This document shows, piece by piece, positions 1 to 6,821 of a stretch of DNA of 64,000 nt. The DNA lies in assembly GCA_049518415.1 (NCBI GenBank), contig JBEKRX010000016.1, forward strand, positions 1-64,000, in the 5' to 3' direction. The notes under the pieces are model-generated. The model made no database searches. It was not told the origin of the DNA and saw only the letters and a program-made list of their open reading frames with translations. The stretch's first letter is position 1, and every line of letters starts with the position of its first letter. The DNA comes from CAVQND01 sp049518415 (GTDB lineage Bacteria > Verrucomicrobiota > Verrucomicrobiia > Limisphaerales > UBA8199). The translations under genes and the position numbers were made by a program.

Positions 1-394
1 TAGAGGGGGTGGAGGAAACGTTCGGCATGGCCTGGCGGTTGTTTGCCACGATGCTCGAAAGAGCAGAAACAACGGAAGCCGTCGGCCTAAACTGGGCGCG
101 CCTCCACTCCACTCGACCCCAGCCTTGAACGCAACGGCCAGCGCCCCTTGACAACAGACCAACGCAGTGATAAACAACAGACGGACAAGAAACGAACCGG
201 AACGGGGCCAGCCATGACCTCCGTGTCCCTGGCTCCTTTCGGTTCAAATGGATTAGAGAAACCGGTGGGGAGCGCGCCAGGCAAGACAGGACAAAGAACA
301 GGTCCAGCCGGCTCCGAAAGCTACATCGCGGTGTCCCGGCTCCGTGGTCCAACGATCGGGGTCCGCCCCAGCCGCTAACCTTTATCTCTGACCC
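1..394. other. Non-coding leader region upstream of the NACHT gene
   Basis: I see no convincing gene here. The short open frames on both strands have no recognisable domains and overlap each other. The stretch holds a candidate promoter (listed separately) and ends just before the NACHT start. The left part could be the tail of something outside the window, but nothing in it is identifiable. Confidence 0.5.
148..176 (+). promoter_or_regulatory. Candidate sigma70-type promoter of the NACHT gene
   Basis: A perfect -35 box TTGACA (148-153) is separated by 17 bases from a weak -10 box TAAACA (171-176). It faces the NACHT gene, leaving a leader of about 210 nt. The -35 is consensus but the -10 matches only half of TATAAT, so this is a suggestion from sequence alone. 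Confidence 0.35.
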
Positions 395-3300
395 ATGAGC
401 AACCTCCCGCCGCTTACCGAGAAGATCGACAGAGGCGCCGCCGGCGGACATGAATTCGAGCGGCTGCTGCATCGGCTGCTGCTCCGCGATGGGCAGCGTC
501 ACGGGTACCACTACGAACCGGCCGGCGGCCCCGCGGGCGACTGGCGGGGCGTGGACGGGCTCATCCGCGAAGGCCTGTTCCTCGGCCTCGTGGCCCCGGT
601 GGGCGTTCAGTTCAAATGGCTCTGGGGCGAGCCAACGTTCGATAGCAGCCAGCGCGGGCAGGTGAAGGACTCCATTGACCAGGCCGTGAGGCTCTGCCCT
701 GACCTCAAGCACTGGGTGCTGATCACGCCGCACGAGTTAAGCAACGCCGACAAGGACTGGTTTGACGGACTCGGCCAGGGTCTGCCTTTTTGTCCGCATC
801 ATAGCGGCCGGTATCAGATTGAGGTGTGGCTGGACGGCTACCCGGCCTTGCTGGCCCGCTACTGCCCAGACGCCGCGCGGCACCATCCCGAGGCGCAGGG
901 ATATGACGGCGCCGACCTCCGAGGCTGGGCGGATCAGTATTGCGCAAGAGTGGCTCTGAACCACCGCAGTCTCCGCCTGCTCGGCCTGCCGCCACGCATC
1001 GTCGAGCGTCAGGAGGACTCGGGCGACATCGCGCTCAGGCAGGTTTTCGTCCCCCAGAGCTTCATCCCCCAGAGCGGCGAGGAGAAATCCCCCCGGACCC
1101 TGGCACAGCTCGTCCAGGAACCAGACAGCGACGCCTTCTCCGCCGATCCTTCCCCTGTCGGACCAAATGCCCTGCAGCAGCCGCGTCCGCGGGTCCTGCT
1201 TGGCGATCCCGGCTGCGGGAAGTCCACTGTCCTGCAATTCCTCGCACTGCTCTACAGCGGCCAGGCCCAGTTGGCCAAAGGCCGCGTCCGGAACCGGGTG
1301 CCACTTTTCATCTCTCTCGGCGAGTTCGTCCGCCGCCAGGACCGGCAACAGCGTTTCAACTTCGTCGACGCGCTGGTGGACCACGCTCACAGCACCTATC
1401 AAATGCGGTCGGCGCATCCGTTCTTCTTCGAGTCGCTCCTCCTCATGGGGGAGGCCGTCGTGCTGCTGGACGGCCTGGACGAGGTCGGTCACCTCGTCAG
1501 GCGCGAAAAGACTGCACGCGAGATCGAGGCCTTCCATCTTGAGTATCCCATGTGCCCAATTTGGGTCACCTCCCGCCTTGTGGGTTACGCCGGCAACGGC
1601 CGCCTCAAAGGCGACCTCTTCGACGACTTTGCTGTCGCGCCGTTTGATGTCCACCAGCAGCGCGTCTTCATTGGGAACTGGTACGCGGCCCAGTTGCCGC
1701 ATGACGCTCCCGCTCGAGAGGAGCGAACGAAATCGCTCACCGCGGCCATCGAGCGAGCCCCCGGCGTCAAGCGGTTGGCGCCTAATCCGCTCTTGCTCAC
1801 CCTCATGGCCCTCATCCACCGCTACACGGGCCGCCTGCCGCAAAGCCGGTGCCAGCTCTACGATATGGGCGTCGATATGCTGCTGGAGCATTGGCAGAAA
1901 GTGAAAACGCCAGAAGAGCCGCACCCGCTGCAGACGCGAAACATCTTCGTCGAGGACGCCAAACGCTGGCTCGCTGATTTGGCCCTCTGGATGCAGCAGC
2001 GAAACGAAGCGGGGAAGAACGAAGAAGCGCGCGGTCTTCTGGCGGAGCCTGAGATGACGCAAAAGCTCCTCGAGCTCAGGCTCGCCGCGCGGCGGGACGA
2101 GAACGAGCCTGCCGCCCGGGAAGACGTGAAGGTTTTTCTGGATTACATCCGCAACCGCACGGGCCTGTTGGTTCGTCGGGGTGAAATTTCAGGTCACGAC
2201 CAATTTGCATTTGTGCATCTCTCGTTTCAGGAGTACCTGGCGGCCTACCAGCTCTCTGAAGACCGGTCACGCTCCTTCCGGGACCATCTCGAGTTCTTCG
2301 ATCGCCACCTGGGAGACCCTGCCTGGGAAGAAACGCTTCTGCTGCTGCTTTACCGTCTCTCCCAATCTACCGCTCGAGAGGCCTTCCCGGACGTGCTGAT
2401 GGAGCACTTCGCCCAAGCCGGAAAAGGATCAGGCGGCCAGGCGGCTGCCTCACAACCGCCGGCCCTCTGGATCACCTTAGGTCGGGCGCTGCGCGATGAC
2501 GTGAACCTAGCTCCGGGCCACGGGCGCCGCATCCTGGCTTACCTGCTGGCCCATTGGCTCTTGGATTCGAGGGCCGAGGCGATTCCGGACCCGTACGGAG
2601 GCTTCGGTCCGTACCTGCTCCTTGACCGGCCCGCGCATCCAGCGTTTGAAGGCAGATTCTTCCAGGCCCTGGAGGAGATCGCCTTATTCTCCGAACGCTG
2701 GCAGCCGTGCCTTGCCGAACAACTCGAAGAGGGTTGGGCAAGCCTGCCCCCGGATGCGGCAGTGGCCTACCTGCATCTGCACGCCCGACTCCTCCCGCTT
2801 CCGGATGGGGCCGCAGCGAAGCTCCAGCAGCGGCGCGACCTTGAGATGCTGGCGCCTGACCTCATCGCGCTCGGGCTTCGGCAAGGCAGTGCTTGCTGTT
2901 TGTTGGAGCGACCGACCTTGCGGCAGAGCGCTGCCGCCCTCTTCTCTCTCGATTGCGCGGAACTGTATCTGCAGACCCTCTCTTGGGCGAAAGCCCCCTC
3001 CGCCAGCACGCAACCGCCGGAATGCCTAAATGCCGCGTCGGCCCTGCTTGCCGCAAAAGCGTTGGCTGAATTCGCCTCTCGGGCCGTCTTCGCTGCGCCG
3101 CGCCGAGGGAACGAGGCCGCCGGCCTATTCGACCGTTCTGGAGTAGTCCAGGTGAAACACGCGCTGTACCGGTTGGACATGCCGTTGGCCGCGGCCCGCG
3201 CCCACGCCGTCCGCTTCGTATCCGGATCGGAGCCCACACCAAGAGCGAGTGGTTTGATGTGGAGGCCATCACTCAGAGAACAGTTCGAAGAACGTTGGCA

Positions 3301-4474
3301 GCGGTCGTGGGAGGATCCTCGCCTGATCGCTTGGACTGAACGTTTCATGGCCCAACACCTGGCGGCATTCGAGGTTAAGACCCCCGCCTGCCTTGGGCCT
3401 GCCGCCGCGAAGTTTGGCCTGGCCTTCAGCGGCGCCTTCCCTCGCCAGCTCGGCTGGGACTTTATCCGAAACACCGGTATGGCGTTCGACCACCGTTCCT
3501 TCACCGAACCATTCGTCTGCGCATTTGGCAGTAACTTTGGCCGCGATTTTGGCCGCGATTTTGTCCACGGTTTTGGCCGGGTCATCGTCCGGGTCTTTCT
3601 CCGGCTCTTTGTCCGCCTCTCCGACCTTATCGCTCTCCATTTCCGGTTTAAGGACTTTGTCGGCCTTTTCTTTCGCGATGTTTTGCCGGCCGTTAGCTAC
3701 GATTTTGGTGGCGCCTTTGCCCAGGACGTGAGCCGCGCGTTCGGCGGCGACCATGGCCTCTCGCTCTGCCGCGCAGTCGGCGCTGATCCCCACCAGCCAA
3801 ACTGGCAAGAGCGCTGGGACCAGGCTATGACTCAGGCGGAAAATTGCCGCGTAACGCAGGTGACCAACTTCTGGTGGCCCGCGTTACGGGGACAAGGGGA
3901 CATTGAAGCCGATGCCGTGGCGGAAGGCTCTGAGCTTGTCGTCAGCCTCGACAATCCTCTCGGCCTGCCGCCCTTGATGGCAGATCTCTGGAGTGCAGCC
4001 GCGTTCAACTACCTCTTCGCCCTGGGGCGCCACCTGGCCGGTAGGAGTGCGACTCCGGAGAGCATCATACAGGCGGCGCTTACCTGGCTCCCGCGCAACC
4101 CGCTGGAAGTCTTCAACGTGGCGCTTGCCTGGGAGGAACATGCAAAGGAATACGCCGCGGCCGTGGGCCGGTTGTCCGGTCCGTCTGGCGCGCTCTTCCT
4201 GAGCCACGCCGCTTACGCCGCACTGATGACCGGCCTGGTCGGCGGCCAACCGGACCAGCCGACCTGGGAACGCTTGGTGAGGGAGCGCGACCAGAGTGAT
4301 CCTCTGGTCCAGTTTAGCCACCTGCTTTACGAATTGTGCCTGTTCCAAGACAACGCGCGGGTCGAGTGTGACATGAACGAATTCCTGACTGCCTGCCCGC
4401 GCGAGTGTCACGCCGTGCTGGAAGCGGCCGGATTTCTGAAGCATGGCCGCCCGACTGTCCGCTTCGGGAGTTGA
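395..4474 (+). CDS. NACHT-domain NTPase with N-terminal PD-(D/E)XK nuclease-like domain (NLR-type defence candidate)
   Basis: 1359 residues. The N-terminal ~170 residues fit a restriction-endonuclease-like fold: E20/E22 in GHEFERLL, D54 in GVDG and a Q72-F-K74 (QxK) strand, the E…D…QxK arrangement of Mrr-type nucleases. A NACHT/STAND ATPase follows: Walker A GDPGCGKST at 270-278 and Walker B VVLLDGLDE around 355-363, then the usual helical extension ending near FVHLSFQEYLAAYQL (~610-625). The rest is a large sensor-like region with no domain I recognise, except a striking run of F-x-x-x tetrads at about residues 1035-1120. Known bacterial NACHT proteins of this design (bNACHT/Avs-like) act in antiphage defence; that role is inferred here. 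The gene stands alone, with no effector or partner adjacent, so the fused nuclease-like domain is the probable effector. The start ATG at 395 is the first in frame before the nuclease motif. Confidence 0.85.
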   Translation: MSNLPPLTEKIDRGAAGGHEFERLLHRLLLRDGQRHGYHYEPAGGPAGDWRGVDGLIREGLFLGLVAPVGVQFKWLWGEPTFDSSQRGQVKDSIDQAVRLCPDLKHWVLITPHELSNADKDWFDGLGQGLPFCPHHSGRYQIEVWLDGYPALLARYCPDAARHHPEAQGYDGADLRGWADQYCARVALNHRSLRLLGLPPRIVERQEDSGDIALRQVFVPQSFIPQSGEEKSPRTLAQLVQEPDSDAFSADPSPVGPNALQQPRPRVLLGDPGCGKSTVLQFLALLYSGQAQLAKGRVRNRVPLFISLGEFVRRQDRQQRFNFVDALVDHAHSTYQMRSAHPFFFESLLLMGEAVVLLDGLDEVGHLVRREKTAREIEAFHLEYPMCPIWVTSRLVGYAGNGRLKGDLFDDFAVAPFDVHQQRVFIGNWYAAQLPHDAPAREERTKSLTAAIERAPGVKRLAPNPLLLTLMALIHRYTGRLPQSRCQLYDMGVDMLLEHWQKVKTPEEPHPLQTRNIFVEDAKRWLADLALWMQQRNEAGKNEEARGLLAEPEMTQKLLELRLAARRDENEPAAREDVKVFLDYIRNRTGLLVRRGEISGHDQFAFVHLSFQEYLAAYQLSEDRSRSFRDHLEFFDRHLGDPAWEETLLLLLYRLSQSTAREAFPDVLMEHFAQAGKGSGGQAAASQPPALWITLGRALRDDVNLAPGHGRRILAYLLAHWLLDSRAEAIPDPYGGFGPYLLLDRPAHPAFEGRFFQALEEIALFSERWQPCLAEQLEEGWASLPPDAAVAYLHLHARLLPLPDGAAAKLQQRRDLEMLAPDLIALGLRQGSACCLLERPTLRQSAAALFSLDCAELYLQTLSWAKAPSASTQPPECLNAASALLAAKALAEFASRAVFAAPRRGNEAAGLFDRSGVVQVKHALYRLDMPLAAARAHAVRFVSGSEPTPRASGLMWRPSLREQFEERWQRSWEDPRLIAWTERFMAQHLAAFEVKTPACLGPAAAKFGLAFSGAFPRQLGWDFIRNTGMAFDHRSFTEPFVCAFGSNFGRDFGRDFVHGFGRVIVRVFLRLFVRLSDLIALHFRFKDFVGLFFRDVLPAVSYDFGGAFAQDVSRAFGGDHGLSLCRAVGADPHQPNWQERWDQAMTQAENCRVTQVTNFWWPALRGQGDIEADAVAEGSELVVSLDNPLGLPPLMADLWSAAAFNYLFALGRHLAGRSATPESIIQAALTWLPRNPLEVFNVALAWEEHAKEYAAAVGRLSGPSGALFLSHAAYAALMTGLVGGQPDQPTWERLVRERDQSDPLVQFSHLLYELCLFQDNARVECDMNEFLTACPRECHAVLEAAGFLKHGRPTVRFGS

Positions 4475-4993
4475 AGGAACGCGCGTTCGTCGCCAGATGA
4501 ACCGCCGACCTGCGCTATTCTCCGCTCACGGGCCGTACGCGAGGCGGCTCCTGGGGCGACGTAAGGGTCGCGGCTATACTTTTCCACATTCGCTTTTGAA
4601 CTGCAGCCACTTGCTCACCCAATTCCGGAGTTCGTTCCATCGGCCGGCCGAAGCGGGTCAGCCCCAGGGCTACGGCCGCATACTCCACTCCCCCGGCCAG
4701 CCGGCCGCGCTCAACCAACGACAGTCAGCGCCGCCAGCATAGTTGACGGAAAGCGGGCCGATTTTCCTCACGCTCCACGCTCTCACGCTCCACGTCTCCC
4801 CGGCCGCCGTGGTCCCTCAATTAACTGTAAAGCCTTGCCGTGGCTGTCCAGGCCCCTTCTCCCGATGCCCCTATAGAATCACCAGCAAATAAACCAGGCC
4901 AGAGGACCACGGCGGCGTCCCGCCGCGGCAGTTCAGGGGTCAGCGCTACGGGTTTTGAGCGGGAAGGACGCGTTTTGAGTAATGGCGCGGCTC
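4475..4993. other. Gene-free spacer with a short direct repeat
   Basis: No convincing gene between the NACHT gene and the toxin. Small open frames on both strands show no known domain. A 13-bp direct repeat CTCACGCTCCACG occurs twice, 15 bp apart (4767-4779 and 4782-4794). Confidence 0.5.
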
Positions 4994-5317
4994 TTAAAAT
5001 CGCAACTGCATCTGTTCAGACCACGCCGCTTTGACTCGAGCGCCATCACTTCGCGAGATCGTCCCCAGCCGACGGCGCAGGAGCGCTTGCTCCAGGCAAT
5101 CGAGCCGGGAAAGGCGCACGGTGGAGGCCACCACCAATCCTTCCGTTACCCAGTCTTGCAGCGGCACATCGCTGAGCGAGCGCGGCGCGGCTTTAGTCAC
5201 CGCGGCTACCACGACATCTGCCGCATCTTCCCAAAGCACCAAGACCGGCCGCAGCTTCGACGCCACCCCGCTCGTGAAAGGAATCTCAGCCAGCCAAATT
5301 TCACCGGCCCTTGGCAT
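4994..5317 (-). CDS. MazF/PemK-family toxin (probable mRNA interferase)
   Basis: 107 residues. It opens with the family signature G-E-I-W-L-A-x-x-P and continues with a KLRPVLVL strand, the conserved RPV(L/V)V core of the MazF/PemK/ChpB fold, followed by V-x-x-T-K-A and a terminal segment VRLSRLDCLE, as in CcdB/MazF folds. Family members cleave mRNA to arrest growth. The start codon lies inside the 3' end of the upstream antitoxin gene (17-bp overlap), typical of a translationally coupled antitoxin-toxin operon. No truncation is visible; length is normal (about 105-115). Confidence 0.8.
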   Translation of the reverse strand: MPRAGEIWLAEIPFTSGVASKLRPVLVLWEDAADVVVAAVTKAAPRSLSDVPLQDWVTEGLVVASTVRLSRLDCLEQALLRRRLGTISRSDGARVKAAWSEQMQLRF

Positions 5318-5507
5318 CGTCGTAGAGTCCCTCGTCCTCTGGCACGTAACTGTTCAGGAAGGCAGCGTGATCCCCAAAGGCCGGCGGCGCGCCCGTGTGT
5401 TGTTGCCCGTGCGCCGCGCGGCGACCGGCCATCCAAGCCGACAATTTCTCGAAATCCTCCGTTGGGAGGTGCTCGATGACGCGCACGAGTTCCTCGACTT
5501 TGCTCAT
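5301..5507 (-). CDS. Cognate antitoxin of the MazF/PemK-type toxin
   Basis: 68 residues, acidic, upstream of and overlapping the toxin by 17 bp on the same strand. The N-terminal half (VEELVRVIEHLPTEDFEKLSAW) is a predicted helical segment like those in small antitoxins of the DUF2281/ParD-like type; the C-terminal half (SYVPEDEGLYDDA) is acidic and probably disordered, as expected for the toxin-wrapping tail. The assignment rests mainly on gene order and overlap, since the family is too short and variable to name firmly. Antitoxin-first order is the rule for type II systems. Confidence 0.7.
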   Translation of the reverse strand: MSKVEELVRVIEHLPTEDFEKLSAWMAGRRAAHGQQHTGAPPAFGDHAAFLNSYVPEDEGLYDDAKGR

Positions 5508-6057
5508 AGCGCAAATTTAGCCTGGCGAGCGGCTGCCGACAAGCGGCAAAAGCGCCAGCCTCCCTGAGAGGAACTCCTCCCCTTGACATCCCGTCTCGCG
5601 CCACGCATAAACCGCAAAGGCCACCGCCGCCTTCGCCCAGTTGCCCCCCTGCCCGGGTACGCGCCGAACAGGGGTTTGGGTACGCGGGGAACAGGGCCCG
5701 CATCCATGCCTTTCTACGTCTGCTCTTGAATTGTGGCTAATCTTTGACGCAACTCCGGACCCCGCTCCATTGCCCAGCCGAGTGGCTCGGAGCGCGCGGG
5801 GTCAGGCGGGCACTTGCTCGAGGGAAAAGCGGGGAATGTCGGCGCGCTGGCTGGCATGTTCGGCGGTGATGCCGAGGATGGGGCCGTCCTCAGCTTGACC
5901 GGGGCAGATGTATTGAGGGAATCCGTGGGCGTGGTATCGATTGTCTGCCTTTTATTGACGTCGTGGCGATTGAAGGCGGATGACGAGGAGGGTTGCTCGC
6001 GCGACTCGTTCTTGGTAGAGCTGTAACGAAAGCCAACAAAACAACCGACGGAACATT
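5508..6057. other. Spacer with gene remnants or noise
   Basis: No intact gene. Two copies of a GGGTACGCG…GAACAGGG word lie at about 5656-5695. On the minus strand, 5802-5960 reads open without a start codon as a protein-like tail (…GFPQYICPGQAEDGPILG… ending …FSLEQVPA, stop at 5802-5804) and may be the decayed 3' end of a lost gene; I cannot name it. Confidence 0.35.
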
Positions 6058-6510
6058 ATGAGCCCGAAAAAAGATGATCGAGCCATTCAACCTTACCTCT
6101 TCTTCAACGGCACTTGCGAACAAGCGGTCGAGTTTTACCGCCAAGCCCTGGGCGCCGAAATCGACATGATGATGCGCTACAAGGACAGCCCTGAACCGCC
6201 CCAGCCCGGGTCGGTCCCACCGGGTTTCGAGAACAAAATCATGCACGCGAGCTTCCGCGTCGGCCAAACCGCAGTCATGGCGTCCGACGACTGCTCCGCC
6301 CAAAAGGCGAGCTTCCAGGGGTTTGTCCTCTGCCTCTCGGTCCCCAGCGAAACGGAGGCCGACCGTGCTTTCGCCGCCCTGGCGGACGGCGGACAGGTGC
6401 GAACGCCCCTGACGAAGACGTTCTTTTCCCCGCGCTTCGGCATGGTCGCCGACCGCTTCGGCGTCGGCTGGATGATCATCGTGGCGCCCGCCGAACAGAA
6501 AATGCCCTGA
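6058..6510 (+). CDS. PhnB-like VOC (glyoxalase/bleomycin-resistance) superfamily protein
   Basis: 150 residues. The sequence follows the PhnB/3-demethylubiquinone-like VOC pattern: PYLFFNGTCEQAVEFYRQALGAE near the N-terminus, then an M-H-A-S-F strand, a D-D-C-S segment and the terminal FGMVADRFGVGWMI motif. These proteins form two beta-alpha-beta-beta-beta modules that may bind a metal; the substrate of this subgroup is generally unknown. Conserved metal ligands are not all obvious, so it may be non-catalytic. It stands alone, followed by a repeat-rich spacer. The start ATG is preceded by an A-rich stretch without a strong ribosome-binding site. Confidence 0.85.
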   Translation: MSPKKDDRAIQPYLFFNGTCEQAVEFYRQALGAEIDMMMRYKDSPEPPQPGSVPPGFENKIMHASFRVGQTAVMASDDCSAQKASFQGFVLCLSVPSETEADRAFAALADGGQVRTPLTKTFFSPRFGMVADRFGVGWMIIVAPAEQKMP

Positions 6511-6540
6511 GAGCAGTCGCTCAACCGAGCGCACCACTGC

Positions 6541-6663
6541 ATTGGCCGCATTGGCTGGCTTGGCCCCATTGGCCGCATTGGCCACATTGGCTGCATTGCC
6601 CATATTGACTACCGGCCGGAACACCCTATTGGCCACATTGGCTGGGTTGGCCACATTGGCCAT
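6541..6663. repeat. 9-bp tandem repeat (ATTGGCCRC units)
   Basis: About a dozen imperfect copies of a 9-bp unit, consensus ATTGGCCRC, run through this spacer with a short interruption around 6600-6635. In the antisense direction it reads as Asn-Ala-Ala/Asn-Val-Ala triplets, but no genuine gene contains it. Confidence 0.75.
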
Positions 6664-6775
6664 TTTTGCCAAAAAACCGGCCCGGCCACGGCCTTGAAGC
6701 GTCACCTGATCAGCAGGCCTGGGGGAGCTTCGACGGCCTTTCGAGCGCGCTTAGGGACCATGAACCGGGCGATTC

Positions 6776-6821
6776 GCGGGCGAGACGCCCGCATGGCAGG
6801 CGGGACGCCTGCCCCACTACC
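6776..6821. repeat. Dispersed palindromic element (two GC-rich hairpins)
   Basis: Two adjacent hairpins, GCGGGC-gagac-GCCCGC (6776-6792) and GGCAGGC-gggac-GCCTGCC (6795-6813), followed by CCACTACC. It is preceded by the 18-mer AGGGACCATGAACCGGGC (6753-6770), which recurs at 30319-30336. The stop codon of the phosphoesterase gene (6817-6819, minus strand) lies inside the conserved tail. Related copies occur at 9372-9396, 50523-50549 and 60983-61007. Confidence 0.75.

Noticed and set aside
3269..3808. Antisense open frame with Lys/Ala repeats under the NACHT tetrad region
   Set aside because: Mirror of the 12-bp DNA repeat of the sense gene; no independent evidence.
6541..6663. CRISPR-like array
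   Set aside because: Units are 9 bp, contiguous, with no spacers; a microsatellite, not CRISPR. No CRISPR array was seen elsewhere in the window.
5890..6705. Minus-strand open frame with Asn-Ala repeats
   Set aside because: Created by the 9-bp ATTGGCCRC repeat and antisense of the PhnB-like gene.
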